Source: Methylobacter marinus A45 (lineage in GTDB: Bacteria > Pseudomonadota > Gammaproteobacteria > Methylococcales > Methylomonadaceae). Taken from it: 64,000 nucleotides of DNA. This document shows, piece after piece, positions 17,700 through 25,884 of this stretch; positions within the stretch are counted from its first letter, which is position 1; each line of letters begins with the position of its first letter. The notes under the pieces were generated by a model that ran no database searches, was not told where the DNA came from, and saw nothing but the letters and a program-made list of their open reading frames with translations. The position numbers and the translations under genes were made by a program. The stretch is taken from positions 502,465 through 566,464 of the forward strand of contig NZ_KB912877.1 of NCBI RefSeq assembly GCF_000383855.1. The letters are read 5' to 3'.

Positions 17700-18410
17700 A
17701 TGACTCAACCTGCATCTTCCACTCAAGCCGTTTATGTCTACGAAAAACCGGTAAGGCTATGGCACGGCCTGAACGCCTTGGCCATCGTCGCCCTGACCGT
17801 CACCGGCTACCTGATCGCCGATCCGCTCGCGTCGGTGAGCGGCGAGGCGTCTGATCACTTCCTGATGGGCACTATCCGGTTCGTGCATTTCGCCGCCGGC
17901 TACCTGCTGGCGATCGGCCTGCTGTTCCGGTTGTACTGGGCCTATGCCGGCAACGAACATGCCCGGCAAATCTTCCTGCCGCCGTTGTTGAACCGGCGTT
18001 TCTGGCAAGGCGTCGGCCATGAAATCCTGTGGTATGCCCTGCTCGTCAAGGAACCGCGCAAATACACCGGCCACAATCCATTGGCCTTGCTGGCCATGCA
18101 TTTCGCCTTCGTCTGGGGCACGCTGTTCATGATAATCACCGGCTTTGCGCTGTACGGCGAAGGCACCGGGCAAGGCAGCTGGCAATACGCGCTGTTCAGC
18201 AGTTGGGTGCTGCCGGTGTTCGGCGACAGCCAAAGCCTGCACAGCTGGCACCATCTGGTCATGTGGCTGATCGTGTGCTTCGTGCTGATCCACGTTTACG
18301 TCGCCGTGCGCGAGGACAGACTGTCCCGCCAGAGCATTCTGTCGACGATGGCGACCGGCTGGCGCACCTTCAAGGACGACAAACCGCTGGACGACATCCA
18401 TTGGCCATGA
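17700..18410 (+). CDS. hupC: Hydrogenase b-type cytochrome subunit
   Basis: A di-haem cytochrome b of the inner membrane that passes electrons from HupSL to the quinone pool. At 236 residues it fits HyaC/HoxZ. Four membrane helices carry the histidines expected for haem binding: RLWHGLNALAIVALTVTGYL, FVHFAAGYLLAIGLLF, MHFAFVWGTLFMIITGFALY, and the HSWHHLVMWLIVCFVLIHVY helix. The start at 17700 comes 10 bp after hupE. The stop overlaps hupD. Confidence 0.95.
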   Translation: MTQPASSTQAVYVYEKPVRLWHGLNALAIVALTVTGYLIADPLASVSGEASDHFLMGTIRFVHFAAGYLLAIGLLFRLYWAYAGNEHARQIFLPPLLNRRFWQGVGHEILWYALLVKEPRKYTGHNPLALLAMHFAFVWGTLFMIITGFALYGEGTGQGSWQYALFSSWVLPVFGDSQSLHSWHHLVMWLIVCFVLIHVYVAVREDRLSRQSILSTMATGWRTFKDDKPLDDIHWP

Positions 18411-19078
18411 ACATTTTACTGCTAGGCATAGGCAACGTGCTGTGGGCCGACGAAGGCTTCGGCATCCGCGTGATCGAACATCTGCAAAAAAACTACCGCT
18501 TCCCCGACCGGGTCAAGGTCATGGACGGCGGCACCCAGGGCGTTTACCTGGTCGAACACGTACAGGCCGCCGATGTGTTGATCGTATTCGATGCCGTCGA
18601 TTACGGCCTGCCGCCGGGCACTCTGAAACGGGTCGAAAACGATGACGTGCCGCATTTTCTCGGCGCCAAAAAGATGAGCCTGCATCAAACCGGATTTCAG
18701 GAAGTGCTGGCGATGGCGCAAATGCTGGGCGATTATCCCCGGCACCTGCTGCTGATCGGCGTACAGCCTGAGGAACTGGACGACTACGGCGGCAGCCTGC
18801 GGCCGTCGGTCAAGGCGCAGATTCAACCGGCGATCGACATGGCGCTTGATTTTCTGAAGGCTTTCGGCATTACGGCCGAAACGACCTGCACGGATGGCGA
18901 GCTGGCCGACCCGGTGTTGGACATGCATCGCTATGAACAGGAACGCCCCCCGGCAGACCAGGCCTGCCGCATCGGCGACGAACGTATCCTGCTGTCCGAT
19001 GCATTTGAGGTGCGCCCGCCGCAACCCGCGGACGAAAACACATTGCAAGTCGATGTCGATTACCGGGGCAAATACTGA
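18407..19078 (+). CDS. hupD: Hydrogenase maturation endopeptidase
   Basis: A nickel-dependent protease that trims the C-terminal peptide of HupL once the metal centre is built. The nickel ligands known from HybD occur at the same positions: E16 (LWADEGFG), D62 (FDAVDYG) and H93 (MSLHQTG). The core is about 165 residues. A C-terminal extension of about 55 residues (acidic, unconserved look) is longer than in HybD but is seen in HupD/HyaD-type proteins. The ATG overlaps the hupC stop (ATGA). Confidence 0.95.
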   Translation: MNILLLGIGNVLWADEGFGIRVIEHLQKNYRFPDRVKVMDGGTQGVYLVEHVQAADVLIVFDAVDYGLPPGTLKRVENDDVPHFLGAKKMSLHQTGFQEVLAMAQMLGDYPRHLLLIGVQPEELDDYGGSLRPSVKAQIQPAIDMALDFLKAFGITAETTCTDGELADPVLDMHRYEQERPPADQACRIGDERILLSDAFEVRPPQPADENTLQVDVDYRGKY

Positions 19079-19374
19079 TGTGTATCGGCATCCCCATGCA
19101 GATCATCGAGCCGCGCGGCGAATCGGCGCTGTGCGTTCATAATGGCCGGGAAAGCCTGATCGACATGATGCTGGTCGGCCCGCAGCCGGCCGGCACCTGG
19201 CTGCTGGTTTTTCTCGACACCGCGCGTGAAGTGCTCAGCGAACAGAAAGCCCGGCAAATCGCCGATGCGCTGGAAGCCGTGCATCTGGCGATGCAGGGCG
19301 AGAGCCGGATAGACCATTTATTTGCCGACTTGGTCGACAGGGAACCCCAATTACCGGAGTTTTTAAAATCATGA
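19078..19374 (+). CDS. hupF: HypC-family chaperone HupF
   Basis: The 98-residue small OB-fold protein starts MCIGIPMQI, with the N-terminal Cys2 that defines the HypC/HybG/HupF family. It is longer than HypC at the C-terminus. In rhizobia HupF protects and helps assemble the large subunit under oxygen; the same role is inferred here, next to a second member, hypC, at 24477. It overlaps hupD by one base and hupG by four. Confidence 0.9.
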   Translation: MCIGIPMQIIEPRGESALCVHNGRESLIDMMLVGPQPAGTWLLVFLDTAREVLSEQKARQIADALEAVHLAMQGESRIDHLFADLVDREPQLPEFLKS

Positions 19375-19787
19375 CATCGCCGCTGATTACCCAATTGCAA
19401 ACCCGCCACGGCTATCCTTTGCTGGATGCGGACAGTTACGATCATTTCGTTTACGGCAACGACAGCGTGGTGCTGTTTTTTTGTAACGATCCCGTTCAGT
19501 TTCCGGAAAGCAACGATGTCGCGGTGATCCTGCCGGAATTGGTCAAGGCATTCAGCGGCCGGCTGCAGGCTGCGGTCATCGGCCGATCCATAGAGCGGGA
19601 GTTACAGGCAAGATTCCGCTTTACCGGCTGGCCGTCGCTGGTGTTTTTGCGTAACGGCGAGTATTTAGGCGCCATCACCGGCATCAAGGACTGGCAGGAA
19701 TACAGGCAGGAAACCGCGCGGATTCTGGCCGCCGCGCCCGGCGAGCCGCCCGTTTTCGATCTGGATAAAGTCTGTGGAGCACGTTGA
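19371..19787 (+). CDS. hupG: HupG/HyaE thioredoxin-fold chaperone of the small subunit
   Basis: The 138-residue product has thioredoxin-like topology (VVLFFCNDPVQFPESNDVAVIL; FTGWPSLVFLRNGEYLGAI with the cis-Pro position) but no CxxC, as in HyaE. HyaE/HoxO-type proteins hold the Tat-bearing small subunit before export. It is the last gene before a 417-bp gap packed with repeats, beyond which its usual partner hupH lies. Confidence 0.9.
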   Translation: MTSPLITQLQTRHGYPLLDADSYDHFVYGNDSVVLFFCNDPVQFPESNDVAVILPELVKAFSGRLQAAVIGRSIERELQARFRFTGWPSLVFLRNGEYLGAITGIKDWQEYRQETARILAAAPGEPPVFDLDKVCGAR

Positions 19788-19794
19788 ATTTTGG

Positions 19795-20166
19795 AACCCG
19801 TAGGGTACCAGACTGTGAAAGTATTCAGAATTTTTCTCCTCAATGTCTATATGTTGTTATATACAAATATCAAATGCACAACATATTGTGGTGAAAATTT
19901 CAAAAAACGAATACTTTCACAGTCTCGTACGCACCGCGTACCTTTCCCAAACGTTCCAGGCATTCAAAATCTAAACAAAGGTACGAGACTGTGAAAGTAT
20001 TCAATTTAAAAGATTTAACCACGAAGGACACGAAGCACACGAAGTTTTAAGTTATTGATTAATTTTATTTTTTCTTCGTGTCCTTCGTGATCTTCGTGGT
20101 GAATAAGGCTTTTTATGACGCTTTTCACTAATTCTTTCACAGTCTGGTACGCAATGCGTACCCTAC
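19795..20166. repeat. Repeat cluster splitting hupG from hupH
   Basis: A module resembling GTACGAGACTGTGAAAGTATTC occurs four times in alternating orientation: 19805-19826 (+), 19909-19930 (-), 19981-20002 (+) and 20132-20150 (-). Two of the palindromic pairs are flanked by GTAGGGTAC/GTACGCAATGCGTACCCTAC ends. The second pair encloses the CACGAAG element at 20018-20100. The cluster is nested insertion of at least two repeat families. Confidence 0.8.
20018..20100. repeat. CACGAAG-type inverted repeat, second copy
   Basis: The left arm is ACCACGAAGGACACGAAG with a further CACACGAAG. The right arm, CTTCGTGTCCTTCGTG plus ATCTTCGTGGT, is complementary. The AT-rich loop is about 30 bp. It is the same family as 1568-1712, and nests inside another palindromic repeat. 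Confidence 0.8.
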
Positions 20167-20204
20167 ATTTAATAAACAACCGAATATCAACAAATTCGAA
20201 AACT

Positions 20205-21053
20205 ATGACATCAATCTCCCTCCCAATTTTCGGCCAGGGCAGCCAGCCTCCGGAAGAAGACGGCGTAGAACTGGACTACCTGCAAATGCCGCAGGAAATG
20301 GCGAGCTACCGCATGCCGCAGGTTTCGGCGGAGTTAAACGCGGCGGATCTGGCGCAGGCAAAAAATGCCTTGCGGCAACTGGAACAGAACCTGGCTGCAT
20401 TTCCTTCAACTTCCGGAGCTATTGACCTGACCACGCTGAATCAGCCCAACCGGCAATTCATCAACGAACTGCTTGGCGAAGGCGAAGTCAGCCTGATCTG
20501 TTCCGGCAGGCAGGACATCCGCATTCAGGAATCGGTGCTGGCCGGCGTCTGGCGCCTGCAACAGCTCGACGGCCAACAACAGATCGTCGCCGATACGGTG
20601 GAAGTCGGCATTATTCCGCAGCACGCAGTTCAATCATCGTTCAACGGCGCAGCCGGCCAAATCGACACGCATTGGACGGCACTGCCGGAAGGCGTGATGA
20701 ATGCGCCGCCGCTGCTGGCCGAACTCAATGCCAAAATCGCCGAATACCGGCCAGGCGGCGAGGCGCACATCATCAACTTGAGCCTGCTGCCGCAGACCGA
20801 ACAGGATCTGGCGTTTCTGGAACAACGACTGGGTAAAGGCCCGGTGACGATACTGTCCCGAGGCTACGGCAACTGCCGGATCACCGCGACCGGCACCCGT
20901 TTCGTCTGGTGGGTACGGTATTTCAATTCCCAGGACACCCTGATTCTCAACACCCTGGAAGTCAGCGATGTGCCCAGCGTGGCCTGCGCCTCGCCGGAAG
21001 ACATAGCAGACAGCCGTGAGCGCCTGCAGGAAATACTGAAGGTGTATTCATGA
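20205..21053 (+). CDS. hupH: HupH/HyaF hydrogenase assembly protein
   Basis: The 282-residue product matches the HupH/HyaF family, which is needed for small-subunit maturation or Fe-S assembly. Two related halves are visible: LLGEGEVSLICSGRQDIRIQ/VLAGVWRL and LGKGPVTILSRGYGNCRITA/VWWVRYFNSQDTLILNTLE. An open frame extends 30 codons upstream into repeat DNA (from 20115). ATG 20205 is chosen because family homology starts after it, though the ribosome site is weak. The stop overlaps hupI. Confidence 0.92.
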   Translation: MTSISLPIFGQGSQPPEEDGVELDYLQMPQEMASYRMPQVSAELNAADLAQAKNALRQLEQNLAAFPSTSGAIDLTTLNQPNRQFINELLGEGEVSLICSGRQDIRIQESVLAGVWRLQQLDGQQQIVADTVEVGIIPQHAVQSSFNGAAGQIDTHWTALPEGVMNAPPLLAELNAKIAEYRPGGEAHIINLSLLPQTEQDLAFLEQRLGKGPVTILSRGYGNCRITATGTRFVWWVRYFNSQDTLILNTLEVSDVPSVACASPEDIADSRERLQEILKVYS

Positions 21054-21271
21054 GCACAGCCTTTTTTGCCGGCGCCTTTGGCGGCGATGCTTCCGGATTG
21101 CCGCAGGAGACCCGGCTGGAATGCAAAATCTGCTGGCATGTCTATGATCCGGCAGATGGCGACGAGATCTGGCAAATACCGCCCGGCACGGCTTTTTCTC
21201 ACTTACCCGAACACTGGAGCTGCCCGCAGTGCGGCGCGCCCAAACAGGATTTTCTGGTGCTGGACGACTGA
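21050..21271 (+). CDS. hupI: Rubredoxin HupI
   Basis: A 73-residue rubredoxin with iron ligands C25, C28 (CKIC), C58 and C61 (CPQCG) and an N-terminal extension of about 20 residues, as in HupI/HoxR. These rubredoxins are needed for making or protecting the hydrogenase under oxygen, which fits the six-cysteine small subunit. It overlaps hupH by four bases and lies two bases ahead of hupJ. Confidence 0.95.
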   Translation: MSTAFFAGAFGGDASGLPQETRLECKICWHVYDPADGDEIWQIPPGTAFSHLPEHWSCPQCGAPKQDFLVLDD

Positions 21272-21273
21272 AC

Positions 21274-21735
21274 ATGCAGTGGCGGAATGTCGAACAAATC
21301 AGCTGTGCGCTGGAGACAGTATTCAACGGCGTTCTGGAAACACGCATGCGCGGTGTGCCGATTATCAACCCTGCGCTTTCGGTGCAGGCCATCGGTTTCA
21401 ATCCGTTTAACGGAGACTGGCTGGGCGTGCTGATTACACCCTGGTTCATGAACCTGCTGTTGTTGCCGGGACTGGACAGCCAGTGGCGTGAACAGCCGCC
21501 CGGCGGCAAATTTCAGCAGTCTTTCCCGTATGGCACATTCGAATTTACGCTGGCCCGCGAAGCGCAATTAGGGACTTATGCGCTGTGTTCGCTGTTCTCG
21601 CCGATGTTTCAGTTCGAGAATCAGTCAGCCGCTCTGGCTGCGGCGCAAGCCGCGTTGCAAGGCTTGCTGACCGTCCCGGCGGCGCGCGCCGTCAGCCGGC
21701 GGGACCTGCTGCGCGGCGCTTTCGGAAGCCGTTGA
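21274..21735 (+). CDS. hupJ: [NiFe]-hydrogenase assembly chaperone HupJ (HybE family)
   Basis: The 153-residue HybE-family protein shows MRGVPIINPALSVQAIGFNP, WLGVLITPWFMNLLLLPG and a C-terminal PVARAVSRRDLLRG-like tail (VPAARAVSRRDLLRGAFG). HybE and HoxT act in Tat quality control and assembly of the dimer. The frame is open upstream, but ATG 21274 directly follows the hupI stop. Confidence 0.92.
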   Translation: MQWRNVEQISCALETVFNGVLETRMRGVPIINPALSVQAIGFNPFNGDWLGVLITPWFMNLLLLPGLDSQWREQPPGGKFQQSFPYGTFEFTLAREAQLGTYALCSLFSPMFQFENQSAALAAAQAALQGLLTVPAARAVSRRDLLRGAFGSR

Positions 21736-21738
21736 GCG

Positions 21739-22926
21739 ATGCCGACCGGCGCTGTCCATATCGAACTGCATCACCGCGCCGGACGCGCGATGGAAGCGCG
21801 CGTCGTCTCCGCCCGGCCCGAAGCGGCGCGGGCATTGCTCGGCAAAACACCGGAACAAGTCCTGTCCAGCGTGCCGCTGCTGTTTACGCTGTGCGGCAAT
21901 GCCCAAGCCTACGCCGCGCTGCTGGCCTGCCGCGCCGCATTGGGCATGGCGGCCGAACCCGAAGCCGATGCAGCCCGCGATCTGTTGGTGCAACAGGAAA
22001 CCCTGCGCGAGCACGCCTGGCGGATTTTGCTGGACTGGCCGGGCCTGGTCGGCCTGGAACCGGATAAAAAAGACGTGGCGGCGCTGCTGAAATTCGATGC
22101 GCTTTTCAAGCGGCATCTGTTTCAAGATGGCGAGGCCTACAGGCTCGACAGCCGGCTCGACATCGATGCCATGCCATTTACGCGGCTGACGGCCGAATTG
22201 GAAGCGCTGATCGACGCCGCAATTTTTAAAGGTCGGCTTGCCGGTTTTCGGATGATAACCGGCGAAACGCAGCTGCTCGACTGGCTGCGCCAAAACGATG
22301 CGCTGCCGGCCAGCCTGCTGAGCGATTTGTATAGCCGGAACTGGACGGCGATAGGACAAAACGACATCGCCTGCCTGCCCGAACTTGAGCCGGAGGCTTT
22401 AAACCGGCAGATGCGGAATGAAGATTTGACTGCGTTCTGCCGCACGCCGCGCTGGCAGGGCCGCTGCTTTGAATCGACGCCATTGGCGCGGCAACGGTCG
22501 CATCCACTGATCGTCGGATTGCAAAACCGTTACGGCAACAGTCTGATGGTGCGTTTTCTGGCCCGTTTACTGGAAGCGGCGGCGATACCGAAGCAGTTAA
22601 GCCGGTTTGACAAGCAAAAAGTTAAGCAGGAGTTCGCCCCGGGTATCGGCGGCATCGGCCTGGCCCAGGTTCAGGCCGCGCGCGGCCTGTTGATTCATCG
22701 TCTGGAACTGCGGCATGGGCGGGTGTATGATTACCGGATCGTCGCGCCCACGGAATGGAATTTCCATCCCGAAGGCGCCGTTGCCCAAGGCTTGAAGCGC
22801 TTGGAAGCCGAAGATCCGAACGCGCTGCGGCGGCAGGCGGAACTATTGATCAATGCCGTGGACCCATGCGTACGATACAATTTAAAGCTGACGGACAGCG
22901 ATAGCGAGACAAAAAATTATGCATGA
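21739..22926 (+). CDS. hupK: HupK scaffold protein, large-subunit-like
   Basis: The 395-residue product resembles the HupK/HoxV family, a distant relative of the hydrogenase large subunit thought to serve as scaffold for the Fe(CN)2CO group. Degenerate versions of the two metal motifs are seen: TLCGNAQAYAAL near residue 52 and NAVDPCVRYNLKL near the C-terminus, each with only part of the cysteines. The stop codon lies within ATGCATGA, the first element of the tandem repeat that follows. Confidence 0.9.
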   Translation: MPTGAVHIELHHRAGRAMEARVVSARPEAARALLGKTPEQVLSSVPLLFTLCGNAQAYAALLACRAALGMAAEPEADAARDLLVQQETLREHAWRILLDWPGLVGLEPDKKDVAALLKFDALFKRHLFQDGEAYRLDSRLDIDAMPFTRLTAELEALIDAAIFKGRLAGFRMITGETQLLDWLRQNDALPASLLSDLYSRNWTAIGQNDIACLPELEPEALNRQMRNEDLTAFCRTPRWQGRCFESTPLARQRSHPLIVGLQNRYGNSLMVRFLARLLEAAAIPKQLSRFDKQKVKQEFAPGIGGIGLAQVQAARGLLIHRLELRHGRVYDYRIVAPTEWNFHPEGAVAQGLKRLEAEDPNALRRQAELLINAVDPCVRYNLKLTDSDSETKNYA

Positions 22927-23237
22927 CAAACTACCGAGAACGGATTTGCACTTACCCGAAGGGTACATGGCAGGGATTCCCATGCATGACAAATCCGCCG
23001 GGAGCGGATTTGCATTTACCCGAAGGGTGCATGGCAGGGATTCCCATGCATGACAAATCCGCCGGGAGCGGATTTGCATTTACCCGAAGGGTGCATGGCA
23101 GGGATTGCCATGCATGACAAATCCGCCGGGAGCGGATTTGCATTTACCCGAAGGGTGCATGGCAGGGATTGCCATGCATGACAAATCCGCCGGGAGCGGA
23201 TTTGCATTTATCCGAAGGGTGCATGGCAGGGATTGCC
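22919..23237 (+). repeat. Five tandem 63/64-bp units between hupK and hypA
   Basis: Units start with ATGCATGAC at 22919, 22982, 23046, 23110 and 23174. The first is a diverged 63-bp unit; the other four are nearly identical 64-bp units. Each unit contains two hairpins, AAATCCGCcgggaGCGGATTT and TGCATGGCagggattGCCATGCA (the latter spanning the unit junction in most copies). The hupK stop lies in the first ATGCATGA. The hypA start is in the ATGCATGAA that closes the array. Confidence 0.95.
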
Positions 23238-23579
23238 ATGCATGAAATGTCGTTATGCGAAAGCGTTTTGCAGATACTGGAGCAACAGGCGGACACCCAG
23301 CAATACCGCAAAGTCAAAACGGTCTGGCTGGAAATCGGTGCCTTGGCCGGCGTCGAGACCGAGGCGCTGCGTTTCAGTTTCGATATTGTCATGCAAGGGT
23401 CGCTGGCCGATCATGCCCGCCTTGAAATCATCGAAGTGCCGGGCCAGGCCTGGTGTCTGCCGTGCGGGCGTAACGTGGCCGTGCGGCAGTTATACGATCA
23501 ATGCCCGCGCTGCGGCAGTCATCAGTTGCAGATCAACGGCGGCGATCAAATGCGAATCAAAGAACTGGAGGTAGAATAA
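23238..23579 (+). CDS. hypA: Hydrogenase nickel-insertion protein HypA
   Basis: The 113-residue product starts [10 protein letters not shown], with His2 and Glu3 as nickel ligands. The zinc site CLPC...CPRC lies at about residues 73-92. With HypB it inserts nickel into HupL. ATG 23238 is fixed by the invariant MHE start; the upstream open frame is repeat DNA. The stop overlaps hypB by one base. Confidence 0.95.
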   Translation: MHEMSLCESVLQILEQQADTQQYRKVKTVWLEIGALAGVETEALRFSFDIVMQGSLADHARLEIIEVPGQAWCLPCGRNVAVRQLYDQCPRCGSHQLQINGGDQMRIKELEVE

Positions 23580-24373
23580 TGTGCGGCGTATGCGGCTGCG
23601 GCGAGGGCCATTCCCACTCGCACGATCATGACCATTCCCATGATCACCATCATCACGACCACGAACACGGCGCGGCGCACGCTCACGCCCCGGATTTGAA
23701 CCCGGCGCGCATGGTGCGGATCGAACAGGATATTCTGGCCAAGAACAATCGTTACGCCGCGGAAAACCGCCGCTATTTCAATGAGCGCGGCATGCTGGTG
23801 CTGAATCTGGTCTCCAGCCCCGGCTCCGGCAAGACCTCGCTGCTGACCGAAACCATCGCCCGGCTGAAAGACGACACCGGCATCGCGGTGATCGAAGGCG
23901 ACCAGCAAACCGCCCGCGACGCCGAGCGCATCCGCGCCACCGGCGTGCAGGCGGTGCAGATCAATACCGGCAAAGGCTGCCATCTCGACGCGCACCGCGT
24001 CGGGCATGCGCTGGAAAGCCTGCAGCCGGACAGCCATAGCCTGTTGTTCATCGAAAACGTCGGCAATCTGGTCTGCCCTTCGTCGTTCGATCTGGGCGAG
24101 GCGCACAAGGTGGTGATCCTGTCGGTCACCGAAGGCGAAGACAAGCCGATCAAATACCCCGACATGTTCCATGCCGCCGACCTGATGATTTTGAACAAGA
24201 CCGACCTGCTGCCGTATCTGGACTTCGACAGCGAACAATGCATCCGCTACGCGAAACAGGTCAATCCGCGCATCAAGGTCCTGTCGCTGTCGGCCAGAAC
24301 CGGCGAAGGCATGGACAACTGGCTGCGCTGGCTGAAGGCCGAACTGGAACTGCAGCGCATCGCCTATGCTTAA
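23579..24373 (+). CDS. hypB: Hydrogenase nickel-incorporation GTPase HypB
   Basis: A 264-residue SIMIBI GTPase. The N-terminus MCGVCGCG is the high-affinity metal site. It is followed by a His/Asp-rich stretch (residues 11-40) that can store nickel. The G domain has P-loop SSPGSGKTS, a GDQQTARDA switch region, ENVGNLVCP and NKTDLL. It drives nickel delivery with HypA. A 103-bp repeat-bearing gap separates it from hypC. Confidence 0.96.
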   Translation: MCGVCGCGEGHSHSHDHDHSHDHHHHDHEHGAAHAHAPDLNPARMVRIEQDILAKNNRYAAENRRYFNERGMLVLNLVSSPGSGKTSLLTETIARLKDDTGIAVIEGDQQTARDAERIRATGVQAVQINTGKGCHLDAHRVGHALESLQPDSHSLLFIENVGNLVCPSSFDLGEAHKVVILSVTEGEDKPIKYPDMFHAADLMILNKTDLLPYLDFDSEQCIRYAKQVNPRIKVLSLSARTGEGMDNWLRWLKAELELQRIAYA

Positions 24374-24383
24374 TGATCGCTAC

Positions 24384-24457
24384 CGTAGGGTACGCAGCGC
24401 GTACCTTCTGGATTTTGATCGAGCAATTTGAAGCCGGTACGCAATGCGTACCCTACG
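24384..24457. repeat. GTAGGGTACGC-type inverted repeat between hypB and hypC
   Basis: The left arm CGTAGGGTACGCAGCGCGTACC (24384-24405) and the right arm 24436-24457, whose core is GGTACGCAATGCGTACCCTA, are near-complementary; each arm is itself palindromic (GTACGC..GCGTAC). The right arm is shared with the end of the repeat cluster at 20148-20166. Confidence 0.8.
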
Positions 24458-24476
24458 TCTGAGGAAATCGAAAGTT

Positions 24477-24707
24477 ATGTGCCTGGCTCTGCCCGCTCAA
24501 ATCATCGCCATCGATCCCGACTCGGGGATGGCGACCGCCTCGGTCGACAACGTCAAGGTGGAAGTGTCGCTGGCCCTCGTCGATGATGTCGCGGTCGGCG
24601 ACTACGTACTGGTGCATGTCGGTTATGCGCTGAACAAAATCGACGAGGACGAAGCCCTGAAAACGCTGGCCTTGTTCGCCGAAGCCGGATTCACGTCAAA
24701 GCCATGA
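24477..24707 (+). CDS. hypC: Hydrogenase maturation chaperone HypC
   Basis: The 76-residue product starts MCLALPAQI with the essential Cys2. It carries the Fe(CN)2CO moiety with HypD to the large subunit. ATG 24477 is set by the MC start; the open frame upstream reads through repeat DNA. The stop overlaps hypD by four bases. Confidence 0.95.
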   Translation: MCLALPAQIIAIDPDSGMATASVDNVKVEVSLALVDDVAVGDYVLVHVGYALNKIDEDEALKTLALFAEAGFTSKP

Positions 24708-25819
24708 AATACATCAGCGAATTCAGGCAACAGGACCTCGCCCGCCAATTAGCCCGGGCCATCGCGCAAACCGTCGATCCCGGCCGCCGTTACCGGCTGA
24801 TGGAGTTCTGCGGCGGCCATACCCATGCCATTTTCCGCTACGGCGTGCAGGACCTGATGCCGGCCAATGTCGAATTCATCCACGGTCCCGGCTGCCCGGT
24901 CTGCGTTTTGCCGACCGGACGCATCGACAACGCCATCCAGCTGGCCGAACGGCATGAGGTGATACTCTGCACCTATGCCGACCTGATGCGCGTGCCGGCC
25001 ACCGGCCGCAACAGCCTGCTGAAAGCCAAGGCCGGCGGCTGCGACATCCGCATGGTTTATTCCACGCAGGACGTCCTGAAAATCGCCCGCGACAATCCGG
25101 ATCGCCCCGTGGTGTTCTTCGCCATCGGCTTCGAAACCACCACGCCGCCGACCGCCGTCGCCATCAGGCAGGCGCAGGCCGAACGGCTGGCCAATTTTTC
25201 GGTGTTCTGCAACCACGTGCTGACGCCCGCCGCAATGCTGGCGATACTGGACGCGCCGCAGCCGGTTTCTATCGATGCCTTTCTCGGACCTTCCCACGTC
25301 AGCACGATCATCGGCAGCCAGGCCTATGAGCCGTTCGCCGAGCACCATGCCAAACCCATCGTCATCGCCGGCTTCGAACCCTTGGACGTGATGCAGTCGG
25401 CACTGATGCTGATCCGACAGCTGAACGAAGGCCGGCACGAGGTCGAAAACGAATACAGCCGCGCCGTCACCCGGCAAGGCAATGTGAAGGCGCAAGCGCT
25501 GATGCGGGAAGTGTTCGAGTTGCGGCCGCAATTCGAATGGCGCGGCCTGGGCCTGATTCCTGACAGCGCGTTGAAGCTGAAACCCGACTACGCCGACTTC
25601 GACGCCGAACAGCGTTTCAGCCTGCCTGCCATTCAGGCATCCGACGTCAAAGGCTGCGAATGCCCGGCGATCCTGCGCGGCGCGAAAAAGCCGCAGGATT
25701 GCAAGTTGCTGGGCACGGTCTGCACGCCGGAAAATCCGATGGGGTCTTGTATGGTGTCGTCGGAGGGAGCTTGCGCGGCATACTGGTCGTATGGACGGTT
25801 GAGTCGTAGGTCGGGTTAG
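24704..25819 (+). CDS. hypD: Hydrogenase formation protein HypD
   Basis: A 371-residue Fe-S protein that assembles Fe(CN)2CO with HypC. Conserved motifs are MEFCGGHTHAIFRYG (near residue 41), HGPGCPVCVLP and GFETTTPPTA, with the C-terminal Fe-S cysteines in KGCECPAILRG, CKLLGTVC and GSCMVSSEGACAAYW. The last seven or so residues (LSRRSG after YGR) and the stop codon come from a palindromic repeat that begins at the gene's 3' end. Family proteins end at about this point, so function should be unaffected. Confidence 0.96.
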   Translation: MKYISEFRQQDLARQLARAIAQTVDPGRRYRLMEFCGGHTHAIFRYGVQDLMPANVEFIHGPGCPVCVLPTGRIDNAIQLAERHEVILCTYADLMRVPATGRNSLLKAKAGGCDIRMVYSTQDVLKIARDNPDRPVVFFAIGFETTTPPTAVAIRQAQAERLANFSVFCNHVLTPAAMLAILDAPQPVSIDAFLGPSHVSTIIGSQAYEPFAEHHAKPIVIAGFEPLDVMQSALMLIRQLNEGRHEVENEYSRAVTRQGNVKAQALMREVFELRPQFEWRGLGLIPDSALKLKPDYADFDAEQRFSLPAIQASDVKGCECPAILRGAKKPQDCKLLGTVCTPENPMGSCMVSSEGACAAYWSYGRLSRRSG

Positions 25820-25835
25820 CGCAGCGTAACCCGAC
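25810..25835. repeat. GTCGGGTTA palindrome overlapping the hypD stop
   Basis: GTCGGGTTA (25810-25818) and TAACCCGAC (25827-25835) are perfect complements around GCGCAGCG. This is a well-known type of dispersed repeat found in many bacterial genomes. Its left arm supplies the hypD stop codon (TAG at 25817-25819). Confidence 0.8.
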
Positions 25836-25884
25836 ATTTGCCGCTACCTTTATCAAGCTACTTTGCAATACGGGAATCCATTCA

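Noticed and set aside
22919-23237. Tandem array considered as a CRISPR
   Set aside because: The whole 64-bp unit repeats; there are no unique spacers and no cas genes.
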